A model generated the notes under the pieces. It saw nothing but the letters and a program-made list of their open reading frames with translations, made no database searches and was not told where the DNA came from. Positions 1 through 5,883 of a stretch of 9,392 bases of DNA are shown piece after piece. How positions within the stretch are numbered: position 1 is the first letter of the stretch; every line of letters begins with the position of its first letter. Both the position numbers and the translations under genes were made by a program. Source of the stretch: an uncultured Cloacibacillus sp. (GTDB lineage: Bacteria > Synergistota > Synergistia > Synergistales > Synergistaceae); the NCBI GenBank assembly GCA_934511335.1, contig CAKSWL010000067.1, positions 1-9,392 on the forward strand, written 5' to 3'.

Positions 1-216
1 TTGCACATATTTTTATATGATTGACAAATCGTATCGCCGCCGGCTTCAGATATCTGTTGGTATTATAGGCCATGTAAAACACACAGCGGGCCTGGAGGTC
101 AGCCGCCTTAAGCGAGTAGTACAAAAGCCAGCATCGAGAAGCCCCTCTTTTAGCCCCGCGATTATCTTCAAAGAGTTCAGCTGTTTGAAGTAGAAGATTA
201 TTTTCTCATTCTCTTT
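1..216 (-). pseudogene. LysR-family regulator remnant (effector domain, internally deleted)
   Basis: Two pieces of a LysR-type effector-binding domain can be read on the minus strand. The first, from about 216 down to 121, encodes NEKIIFYFKQLNSLKIIAGL followed by KEGLLDAGFC, the usual pattern of a beta strand, a helix starting at Ser, and G-x-x-D-x-G-F-C. The second lies in a different frame from about 124 down to 1 and encodes FYMAYNTNRYLKPAAIRFV, typical of the extreme C-terminus of the family (arginine-lysine/asparagine-RYL-PA-x-RF). The 70-90 residues that normally separate these parts are missing, as are the helix-turn-helix and the first half of the protein. The C-terminal piece may run beyond the window edge. 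It is a decayed gene, not a functional regulator. The family assignment is by pattern recognition and the deletion size is an estimate from typical LysR length. Confidence 0.6.
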
Positions 217-455
217 GTGCAGAGGTCGATCACATTGAGGGAATCGTCGCTTAGAAGCTCTTCGTAGTCCGCGCAAATAGGCGGGATGCCGTATTTCGCC
301 GCAATTGCCTCGGCAGGCTCGCGCTTCGGCTCGCAGAGGACGCTGACCCGCGCGTCAACGCCATAGGCGCGACCGATGCCGCCCGCGTGAAATTTTCCCG
401 CAAACCCCGTGCCGCAAAGGCCGACGCGCACCTTTTTATTCTCCGACACTTTCAT
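198..455 (-). pseudogene. Truncated Gfo/Idh/MocA-type oxidoreductase (N-terminal Rossmann half only)
   Basis: The 85-residue reading frame begins with a nucleotide-binding fold of the Gfo/Idh/MocA family: KVRVGLCGTGFAGKFHAGG is the G-x-G-x-x-G/A strand-loop-helix that binds NAD(P). It continues through the CEPKREPAEAIAAKYGIP helix and the DYEELLSDDSLNVIDLCT segment. Family members are normally about 330-400 residues. Here homology stops after VIDLCT, and five unrelated codons lead to a stop. The next bases belong to the LysR remnant, so the gene was broken by a deletion or recombination near 212-220. The ATG at 455 is only one base from the GGAGG at 457-461. The GTG at 447-449 sits seven bases away and is the better start (MSENKKVRV...). 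Catalytic residues and the C-terminal substrate domain are lost, so activity is not expected. The family includes inositol dehydrogenases and other sugar or cyclitol dehydrogenases. Confidence 0.72.
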
Positions 456-480
456 ACCTCCGCTGGATAAAGACCGCGAT

Positions 481-528
481 AGAGAATAATGGCGGTTTTC
501 CGCGTGAGAAAACCGTCATTATCGTCTC
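481..528 (-). terminator. Hairpin terminator after the aldehyde dehydrogenase gene
   Basis: The arms AATGGCGGTTTTC (488-500) and GAAAACCGTCATT (508-520) pair with a single G-U. The pairing extends outward through AGAGA/TCTCT with a two-base bulge, giving a stem of nearly 20 bp around a short loop. It lies 32 nt past the stop of the gene at 560-1999 and before the truncated oxidoreductase. There is no long U tract on either side, so it may slow or partly stop transcription, or protect an mRNA 3' end, rather than act as a classic intrinsic terminator. The stem could work in either direction. Confidence 0.55.
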
Positions 529-559
529 TGGTTATATTATCTCCGGCGCAAAATACCGC

Positions 560-1999
560 TTAAAACTTGATCACTTCGCCCTGTTCCTTCGTCACCGAGG
601 GATCGAAGAACTCGCCGAAGAGGACGTCCTCCGCGGGCTGGTCCTTCATGATCGGGCGCGCCACCCAAGTACTGTTCATGTAGTGTTTGAGCGCGATGTT
701 CTCGGAGACCTGGTTGCCGCCCCAGGTGCCGCAGCCCATGCTGGAGGTCATCGGCATGCCGTTTTCGGCGGAGCCCGCGTTGGCCTTCGACTGCGGCTGG
801 CGCACCATCACGCGGGTGACGGGGGCGCGCAGCGCGAGGCGCTGGATGTGCTCCTCGTCGAAGCTGTAGATGCCGCAGGAATGGCCGCGGCCGCCGACCT
901 TATATATCTCGTCCATCATCTTGAGCGCGTTTTCAAACTCGCCCTCGTACTTATAGATGGTGAGCAGGGTGGTTAGCTTTTCGCCGGAGAACTTGAACTC
1001 CTTGCCGATGCCCTCGCTGTTGACCATGACGAACTTGCGGTCCGCCGGGATCTCGAAGCCGGCCTTGCGGCAGAGCTCCTGCGGGGAGACGGCGACGGTG
1101 GCGACGATGCGATGCCCCTCTTCGTCCCACATCGCCTTTTTGAGCAGCGCGCGCTCCTCGTCGCTCGCGAGGTAGCCGCCCTCGGCGATAAGGGCCTTGA
1201 CCGTCTCGTCGTAGATGGCGTCGCTGATGATGATGTTGCCGTCCGCCGAGCATCCGGAGCCGAAGTCGGAGGTCTTGCTGATGCGGGTGTTGCGGGCCGC
1301 TTCGGCGGGGATCGCCGTCTCGTCGTAGATCATCGTCGCGTTGCCCGCGCCGGAGCAGTAAGCGGGCTTGCCTGAGCTGTGGGCCGCCCTGGTCATCGCG
1401 GGGCCGCCGGTGGCCATGATAAGGTCGCAGCGCTTCATCGTTTCGGCGACGAGGTCCATGTTGACCTCATCCACACACTGGAGGAAGTCGGGATTCTCGC
1501 CGATGGAGACAAGCGCGTCGCGCATGATCTGCACGACCTTGTTGGTGGTCTTCACGGTACGGGGATGCGGGGAGAAGACGACGACGTCGCGCGCCTTGAG
1601 CGCGTAGACGGCGGTGACGATCGGGGTCAGCTCGGGATTGGTCATCGGGATGAGCGAGGCGATGACGCCCGCGGGCTTCGCATAACGGGTGATGCCCTTT
1701 TCGGGGATCGTCTCGATCGCGCCGACGCTCTTCTGGCGCAGCGCGTCGCGCAGCACGCCTAGTATCTTGTGGCGTTTGCCGAAGCGGCCGTTTCTGTCGC
1801 CCGCGCCCGCCTCGTCGACGCCCATCCAGCAAACCTCCTGGAAGGTCTTGGGGTTGCCCGCCGCCCAGGCGACGCAGCGGATCATGCGGTCCACCTGCTC
1901 CTGAGTGTAGTTTTCGATCTGTTTCTCCGCCGCTCTCGCCTTTGCGAATATTTCGTCAAGTTTTGCCAGCTGTTCAGGCGTTACTTCATGCTTTGCCAT
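560..1999 (-). CDS. CoA-acylating-type aldehyde dehydrogenase (substrate unknown; SauS-like)
   Basis: A 479-residue cytoplasmic aldehyde dehydrogenase. The N-terminal NAD-binding part carries GVIASLIPMTNPELTP (residues 111-126), the P-x-TNP motif of CoA-dependent enzymes that turn an aldehyde into an acyl-CoA. SGAGN (216-220) replaces the ELGGK glutamate motif of hydrolytic ALDHs. The presumed nucleophile is Cys250 in SDFGSGCSADGNI. The C-terminal part has SMGCGTWGGNQVSENI (420-435), also characteristic of the acylating group. Length and motifs resemble acylating acetaldehyde dehydrogenases and, in my reading, the sulfoacetaldehyde dehydrogenase SauS, but the substrate cannot be fixed from sequence. 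The start at 1999 has AAGGAG at 2010-2015. The gene has its own promoter sharing an upstream block with the aroD operon, so it probably handles an aldehyde made by that operon. No frameshift or missing key residue was seen. Confidence 0.85.
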   Translation of the reverse strand: MAKHEVTPEQLAKLDEIFAKARAAEKQIENYTQEQVDRMIRCVAWAAGNPKTFQEVCWMGVDEAGAGDRNGRFGKRHKILGVLRDALRQKSVGAIETIPEKGITRYAKPAGVIASLIPMTNPELTPIVTAVYALKARDVVVFSPHPRTVKTTNKVVQIMRDALVSIGENPDFLQCVDEVNMDLVAETMKRCDLIMATGGPAMTRAAHSSGKPAYCSGAGNATMIYDETAIPAEAARNTRISKTSDFGSGCSADGNIIISDAIYDETVKALIAEGGYLASDEERALLKKAMWDEEGHRIVATVAVSPQELCRKAGFEIPADRKFVMVNSEGIGKEFKFSGEKLTTLLTIYKYEGEFENALKMMDEIYKVGGRGHSCGIYSFDEEHIQRLALRAPVTRVMVRQPQSKANAGSAENGMPMTSSMGCGTWGGNQVSENIALKHYMNSTWVARPIMKDQPAEDVLFGEFFDPSVTKEQGEVIKF

Positions 2000-2074
2000 A
2001 ATAAAACATCTCCTTGATTTTTTAAATTATTTTCCGATTAACGGAATTAATATCTATTTATTGGAAACAAGTAT

Positions 2075-2103
2075 AAAATAATCCTCTTTTGTCTCTTTGT
2101 CAA
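2075..2103 (-). promoter_or_regulatory. Sigma70-type promoter of the aldehyde dehydrogenase gene
   Basis: On the minus strand a perfect -35 TTGACA (2103-2098) is followed, after exactly 17 bases, by TATTTT (2080-2075) as -10. Transcription would start near 2068, giving a leader of about 70 nt before the ATG at 1999. The spacing and the AGAGG just before the -10 match the aroD promoter at 4923-4951. Confidence 0.65.
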
Positions 2104-2104
2104 G

Positions 2105-2137
2105 TACCATTTAGAAGAATTTATTTCCGCAATGTGG
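2105..2137 (-). promoter_or_regulatory. Conserved upstream block, copy A (candidate activator site)
   Basis: This 33-nt block abuts the -35 of the aldehyde dehydrogenase promoter. Read on the minus strand it begins with CCACAT and ends with CTAAATGGTA. It matches 25 of 33 positions, without gaps, in the block upstream of aroD (4954-4986), and CCACAT and CTAAATGGTA are identical in both. Position just upstream of -35 suits a transcription activator such as a LysR-type protein. The binding protein is not identified in the window. Confidence 0.6.
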
Positions 2138-2140
2138 ATT

Positions 2141-2170
2141 TTAAAAATCCGCCCCGGTGTAAGGGGCGGA
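2141..2170 (-). terminator. Rho-independent terminator of the aroD-ThDP enzyme operon
   Basis: The perfect 8-bp stem TCCGCCCC (2148-2155) / GGGGCGGA (2163-2170) closes a 7-nt loop. On the minus strand it is followed directly by a T-rich run (complement of 2141-2147). It lies 10 nt after the stop codon at 2181. It separates the operon from the promoter block of the aldehyde dehydrogenase gene, which starts only a few bases further on. Confidence 0.85.
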
Positions 2171-2180
2171 GCGTGCGATT

Positions 2181-4049
2181 TTATTTGCCGGCGCCGGCGG
2201 CTTTTTCTTCTAGGTCTCTTTCTCTCGCTTTGGTCTTGACATCTTTAAGCTCGGCCATGTACCAGGGGGTGGTATCTTCCCACTGCCACTGTCTCCAAGG
2301 CTTCTCTTCGCCGCGCTTGCGGTAAATGTCGTTGATGTTCCAGCATCCCCAGGTGACGACGGGAGCGTTCTCCATGCGCACGTCGATGACGCATGGCTTG
2401 TTGGAGGCCAGCGCCTCTTCGAGCATCGGCTTGAACTCTTCGGCCTTCGTCACCTTGTAGCCCTTGATGCCGTAGGCTTCGGCGATCGCCGCAAAATCGG
2501 GGCTGTAGGGCTCGCCGTTCCTCATGAAGAGGGTGCCGAACTGGTGGTCATAGTGCTGGCGCTCAAGTCCCGCGATCGTGCCGAAGGCGCAGTTGTTCAT
2601 GACGACCCAGACGACCGCTACCTCGTCCATCGCGCCGGTCGCGAAGGGAGAGACGTTGGTGCCCATGCCGCCGTCGCCGATGAGGGCGACGACCTTCTTG
2701 TCGGGATTCGCCACCTTCACGCCGAGCGCCGCCGAGGGGCCGTAGCCCATCGTGCAGAGGCCGCCGGGGGCGACGAAGGTGCCGGGCTCGTAGATATCGA
2801 ATTGCTGCCCGACGCCGTTCTTGTTCCAGCCCACGTCCGCCACCACATAGCCGTCCTTGGGCAGCGCTTCGCGCAAGTCCTTGAGGATGCGCTCCGGGCG
2901 CATCGGGTACTGGGCGGAGTTCTGCGCCTCGACGAGCGTCGCCTTGTAGGCGGCCTTCGATTCGGCGATCGCCTTGACGACTTCGGGGCGTTTGACGCCG
3001 TGCGGATATTTTTTCTTCGCCGCCGCGAGGATCGCCTCAAGGGCCGCCTTCGCGTCGCAGATGGCGCCGACGGCGGTCGGGAAATTGCGCCCGATCTCCT
3101 CCTGGTTGATGTCGATGTGGATAAGCTTCGTCGGCGGCACATCGAAGGTCTCGCCCATATACCACGAGCTGCAGTCAGCCTCTGAAAGGCGCGTGCCCAC
3201 CGCCACCATCACGTCGGCCTTCATCGCCGTGGTATTGTTGAACTCCGTGCCCCAGAAGCCGGTCATGCCGACGGCGAGCGGGCTGTCGTCGGGGATCGAG
3301 CCTTTGCCCATCAGCGTGTAGAGCACCGGGATCTCAAGGTGTTCGGCAAGTTCCGTAAGGGCCTTCGCGCCGCCGGAGGAGATGACGCCGCCGCCGGGAT
3401 AGAGGATCGGAGCCTCAGCCTCGGCAAGCATCGTCGCGATCTCTTCCGCCGCCGCTTCGGAAAGCCCGGGCTTCGGCAGCTCGGGGAAGTTGTTCATCCG
3501 CTGCTCAAAAAAGCGCGTGTCGAGTTCCATCGAGAAGATATCCATCGGGATCGAGACGAGCACGGGGCCGGGGCGTCCGGTCACGGCAAGACGGAAAGCC
3601 TTGTCCATCACCTCGGGGAGCAGTTCGGGGCGGTCGACGCGCCAGGCGCGCTTCACGAATGGACGGTAAATCTCGTACTGGCTCGCGTCGGCGTGCATGT
3701 TGACCTCTTGATGGGGGTGGCGGCCGAAGTAGCATGAGGGTACGTCGCCCGCGATGACGACCATAGGGATGGAGTTGAGGCCGGCCTCGGCGACGCCGGT
3801 GGCGGCGTTCGTCAGTCCGGGGCCGAGGTGCGTCATGACGACGCCGGGGACGCGGCAGTCTTTGCCGCGCGCGTAGCCATCCGCGGCATGCGCGTTCTGC
3901 TCGTGGCGGACGGAGTTGTAGAGTATTTTGCTCTCTTTGAGAGCGTCAAGGAAACCTATTACCGTGTGGCCGCAGAGGCCGAAGATGTTTTCGACGCCGC
4001 GTGATTCGAGAAACTTTACCAGCTGAAATGCTACCAGATCTTTTGCCAT
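2181..4049 (-). CDS. Thiamine-diphosphate-dependent enzyme, acetolactate synthase-like (function unknown)
   Basis: A 622-residue ThDP enzyme of the acetolactate synthase/pyruvate oxidase superfamily. Residues 1-175 are the pyrimidine-binding domain, with the cofactor-activating Glu50 in SVRHEQNAHAADGYAR and MTHLGPGLTN after it. Residues 195-345 are the central domain (ILYPGGGVISSGG; MVAVGTRLSE). Residues 385-565 are the pyrophosphate-binding domain, with GDGGMG (458-463) and NN at 485-486 forming the ThDP/Mg motif. All cofactor residues are present. At 622 residues it is longer than acetolactate synthase (about 550-590) and nearer the length of IolD-type cyclitol-dione hydrolases. A tryptophan-rich, charged tail follows residue 567 (WGCWN...PWRQWQW...TPWYM). 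Its start is four bases beyond the aroD stop, with GGAGG at 4059-4063 inside the end of aroD, so translation is coupled. No small regulatory subunit gene lies beside it, which argues against valine/isoleucine synthesis. The reaction is unknown: decarboxylation or C-C ligation/cleavage of a 2-oxo compound. Confidence 0.85.
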   Translation of the reverse strand: MAKDLVAFQLVKFLESRGVENIFGLCGHTVIGFLDALKESKILYNSVRHEQNAHAADGYARGKDCRVPGVVMTHLGPGLTNAATGVAEAGLNSIPMVVIAGDVPSCYFGRHPHQEVNMHADASQYEIYRPFVKRAWRVDRPELLPEVMDKAFRLAVTGRPGPVLVSIPMDIFSMELDTRFFEQRMNNFPELPKPGLSEAAAEEIATMLAEAEAPILYPGGGVISSGGAKALTELAEHLEIPVLYTLMGKGSIPDDSPLAVGMTGFWGTEFNNTTAMKADVMVAVGTRLSEADCSSWYMGETFDVPPTKLIHIDINQEEIGRNFPTAVGAICDAKAALEAILAAAKKKYPHGVKRPEVVKAIAESKAAYKATLVEAQNSAQYPMRPERILKDLREALPKDGYVVADVGWNKNGVGQQFDIYEPGTFVAPGGLCTMGYGPSAALGVKVANPDKKVVALIGDGGMGTNVSPFATGAMDEVAVVWVVMNNCAFGTIAGLERQHYDHQFGTLFMRNGEPYSPDFAAIAEAYGIKGYKVTKAEEFKPMLEEALASNKPCVIDVRMENAPVVTWGCWNINDIYRKRGEEKPWRQWQWEDTTPWYMAELKDVKTKARERDLEEKAAGAGK

Positions 4050-4053
4050 TTTA

Positions 4054-4851
4054 TTACGCCTCCATATGTGTAGGATGAATTACGCTGAAACACTGACGAA
4101 GCTCTGCGACGGGGATCTGTCCCGGAGCCAATGACTGCAACCCCACCGCAAAGGTGAGGTCAGAGCCGAAGAGCCCGCCTGCAAGACGCGTCACCGCGCC
4201 GGTCGGGCCCATCGACATCGTGATTATTGGAATGCAGGGGAACTGGCGGCGCACCTCGAGCGTGGCCGAGAGAACGTTGAGGACGTCCTCTTCCTTCTGC
4301 GGCATCGCCGCGAGCTTCGCCACCTGCGCGCCCGCCGCGATCTGCTGCTTGAGGATTGAGACCAGATCGTCGCGGCTCGGCGTTTTTTTGATATCGTGGA
4401 AAGAGACGATCAGCGAGGTCCGCGTGCCTTCAAGCGTTTCTAAGACCTCCTTTATCTTTTCTTCGCCGTATATCAGCTCCACGTCGATAAAATCAACGAG
4501 CCCCTCTTTAACCGCGGCCGCATAGATACCGAACTTGGCCTCGTCGCTCACCTTTTTGAAGCCGCCCTCCCAGTCCCCGCGGCAGGTAAGGATGACCGGC
4601 CTCTCGCCGACGACGGCGCGCACCTCTTTGATCATCTCGAGGGAGAGCTCCCTGTCTTCAATAAAATCCCACGCGTCGATCCTGAGCTCGATGATATCAG
4701 GGGCGATCGAGGGAACATTTCTCGCCTCTGCTGTTATTGCCTCGCGATCTTTTCCCACTAAAGGAATACAGACCAGCGGTTTCTCCCCGCCCAGGAGAGC
4801 GTTTCTCGCCTGAATCGGATGCCTCGGCTGTAATCGTTTTACCTGCTTCAT
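4054..4851 (-). CDS. aroD: 3-dehydroquinate dehydratase, type I
   Basis: A 265-residue class I dehydroquinase, which converts 3-dehydroquinate to 3-dehydroshikimate through a Schiff base. The family signature is complete: IIELRIDAWDF (Glu55, Arg57), TCRGDWEGG (Arg91, Glu95), the catalytic base His152 in IVSFHDIKKTP, the Schiff-base Lys179 in VAKLAAMPQ, MSMGPTGAVTRLAG (Arg222), and LAPGQIPV (Gln245). It is about a dozen residues longer than the E. coli enzyme, at the N-terminus. An AAGGGGG at 4860-4866 serves as ribosome site. It is the first gene of an operon with the ThDP enzyme, not with other shikimate-pathway genes. Together with the promoter block shared with an aldehyde dehydrogenase, this suggests a catabolic role (quinate/shikimate-like substrates), although a biosynthetic role cannot be excluded. 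Confidence 0.92.
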   Translation of the reverse strand: MKQVKRLQPRHPIQARNALLGGEKPLVCIPLVGKDREAITAEARNVPSIAPDIIELRIDAWDFIEDRELSLEMIKEVRAVVGERPVILTCRGDWEGGFKKVSDEAKFGIYAAAVKEGLVDFIDVELIYGEEKIKEVLETLEGTRTSLIVSFHDIKKTPSRDDLVSILKQQIAAGAQVAKLAAMPQKEEDVLNVLSATLEVRRQFPCIPIITMSMGPTGAVTRLAGGLFGSDLTFAVGLQSLAPGQIPVAELRQCFSVIHPTHMEA

Positions 4852-4922
4852 AAAAAAGCCCCCTTGTTTTATCTCAATATTTCATTATGCGGAAATTACA
4901 ACTGTTCTAAGGAAACATATAT

Positions 4923-4951
4923 ACATTAACCTCTAATTATAAAATTGTCAA
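4923..4951 (-). promoter_or_regulatory. Sigma70-type promoter of the aroD operon
   Basis: On the minus strand a perfect TTGACA (4951-4946) is followed, after 17 bases, by TAATGT (4928-4923). Transcription would start near 4916, about 65 nt before the aroD ATG. Spacing and the AGAGG preceding the -10 are the same as in the promoter at 2075-2103. Confidence 0.65.
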
Positions 4952-4953
4952 GA

Positions 4954-4986
4954 TACCATTTAGCAGATTATTATTCTGTTATGTGG
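4954..4986 (-). promoter_or_regulatory. Conserved upstream block, copy B (candidate activator site)
   Basis: This is the second copy of the 33-nt block, two bases upstream of the -35 of the aroD promoter (one base in copy A). On the minus strand it starts CCACAT and ends CTAAATGGTA. The middle is AT-rich and less conserved. See the entry at 2105-2137. Confidence 0.6.
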
Positions 4987-5117
4987 AATCAGATATAAAT
5001 GTCTATAGTATTGTCCGTAAGCGAGATTCTTAGCAGCGCCTCCCCCTCCGACATCACAAGCTGCTTGATTGTTTCCGTTAAAAGAGGGGACGCGCTTGCT
5101 CAGAGCGCCCCTTTTTC
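4987..5117 (+). other. Intergenic region between the divergent aroD and mod operons; possible small transcript
   Basis: The gap between aroD and modC (4852-5161) is about 310 nt and has no credible open reading frame. Its left part holds the aroD promoter and conserved block, and its right end the modC promoter. The middle contains a possible 6-bp stem AGCAGC (5032-5037)/GCTGCT (5060-5065) and then a plus-strand intrinsic terminator (5080-5116) with no gene before it. On the plus strand TTGTCA (4945-4950) and TATTAT (4969-4974) are an 18-bp-spaced, weak promoter-like pair. A short RNA of about 135 nt ending at the terminator is therefore possible, but there is no direct evidence that it is made. 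Confidence 0.25.
5080..5116 (+). terminator. Intrinsic terminator just upstream of the modC promoter
   Basis: GGGG (5086-5089), a bulged A, and CGC pair with GCG (5105-5107) and CCCC (5108-5111). The stem is followed at once by TTTTT (5112-5116), with a matching A-rich run on the 5' side. It has the shape of a plus-strand rho-independent terminator, and the A run gives some bidirectional potential. No plus-strand gene precedes it in the window. It may insulate the mod operon, end antisense or divergent transcription, or end an unannotated small RNA. Confidence 0.65.
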
Positions 5118-5150
5118 TGATATAATGCAACACAATAACATTGCATTATA
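5118..5150 (+). promoter_or_regulatory. Extended -10 promoter embedded in a perfect inverted-repeat operator (mod operon)
   Basis: TGATATAAT (5118-5126) is a consensus extended -10. A weak -35 (TTGCTC, 5096-5101, 19-bp spacer) is the only partner seen. The -10 itself forms the left arm of a perfect inverted repeat, TATAATGCAA (5121-5130), ten-base spacer, TTGCATTATA (5141-5150). The right arm runs into the ribosome site AAGGAG (5150-5155) of modC. A protein bound here would block RNA polymerase, as ModE or another oxyanion-responsive repressor does in other bacteria. The sequence is not the enterobacterial ModE consensus, and the repressor gene is not in the window. Confidence 0.65.
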
Positions 5151-5161
5151 AGGAGCCCGCG

Positions 5162-5833
5162 ATGCTTCATATAGATGTCTCCAAAAAACTGGACCGGTTT
5201 TCACTTGAGATAGCTCTGGACGCTGACGACCACGGCATCACCGCGCTTTTTGGCCCCTCTGGCGCGGGAAAGAGCACGTTTGCCAAGATGCTGGCGGGGC
5301 TCTGCGTTCCCGACCGCGGGGAGATATCGGCTAACGGCAGGCTCTTCTTCGACAGCGCGGCGGGCGTGAACCTGCCGCCGGAAAGGCGCGGCGTCGGTTT
5401 TTTGTTTCAGGAGCACAGGCTTTTTCCGCACATGAACGTCCTAAAAAATCTTTCCTTTGGCTCTTTTGCCGGCGGCAGGCCTCCCTGCGGCGATATCGCG
5501 GAGATCGCGGACGTCTTCGGCATCGGCGCCCTGCTCCGGCGAAGTCCCTCCTCTCTTTCGGGCGGGGAGAGCCAGCGGGTGGCGCTTGCGCGCGCGATTC
5601 TCGCGGCGGAGAATTTTATCATCATGGACGAGCCCCTATCGTCGCTCGACGAGGCGCGCCGGTGCGACCTTATGGGGTATATCGAGAGGATACCGCGGCT
5701 TTTCGGGATCCCGATAATTTATATCACACACAGTCGAGAGGAGGTTTTACGGCTCGCACAAAGCGTCATCTTGATCGAAGAGGGAAGGGTTAAGGGCTGC
5801 GGACGCCCCGCAGACCTGATGAAAAGAGGCTGA
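5162..5833 (+). CDS. modC: Molybdate/tungstate-type ABC transporter ATP-binding protein
   Basis: A 223-residue ATPase that energises uptake at the inner face of the membrane. In order it carries Walker A GPSGAGKST (31-39), the Q-loop in LFQEHRLFPHMNV (81-93), the signature LSGGESQRVALARA (132-145), Walker B FIIMDEPLSSLD (152-163) and the switch histidine in ITHSREE (188-194). PERRGVGFLFQEHRLFPHM is typical of ModC and related CUT1-like ATPases. It stops right after the ATPase core, so the C-terminal TOBE/Mop oxyanion-binding domain of E. coli ModC (about 350 residues) is absent. The ATG at 5162 is chosen over the in-frame TTG at 5141 because AAGGAG ends six bases before it. It is the first gene of the operon, and the substrate follows from the neighbours. 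Confidence 0.88.
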   Translation: MLHIDVSKKLDRFSLEIALDADDHGITALFGPSGAGKSTFAKMLAGLCVPDRGEISANGRLFFDSAAGVNLPPERRGVGFLFQEHRLFPHMNVLKNLSFGSFAGGRPPCGDIAEIADVFGIGALLRRSPSSLSGGESQRVALARAILAAENFIIMDEPLSSLDEARRCDLMGYIERIPRLFGIPIIYITHSREEVLRLAQSVILIEEGRVKGCGRPADLMKRG

Positions 5834-5883
5834 AGCACCGCGCCTCACGGATATTTCAATTTCCTGAAAGGATGGATTTGTCA

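Noticed and set aside
46..276. 76-codon minus-strand frame as an intact small gene
   Set aside because: Its first third is an out-of-frame reading of the oxidoreductase fragment. Its middle is the LysR remnant, and its end is out of frame with the LysR C-terminus. It is a by-product of the scar.
2544..3185. 213-codon plus-strand frame
   Set aside because: It is antisense to the ThDP enzyme, and its composition is that of a GC-rich shadow frame.
2181..4049. Sulfoacetaldehyde acetyltransferase (Xsc) for the ThDP enzyme
   Set aside because: The neighbouring SauS-like dehydrogenase suggested it, but the N-terminal segments I recall for Xsc do not match this protein, and no phosphate acetyltransferase or sulfonate transporter is nearby.
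5141..5161. TTG at 5141 as the modC start
   Set aside because: It lies inside the operator's right arm with no ribosome site before it. The ATG at 5162 has AAGGAG six bases upstream.
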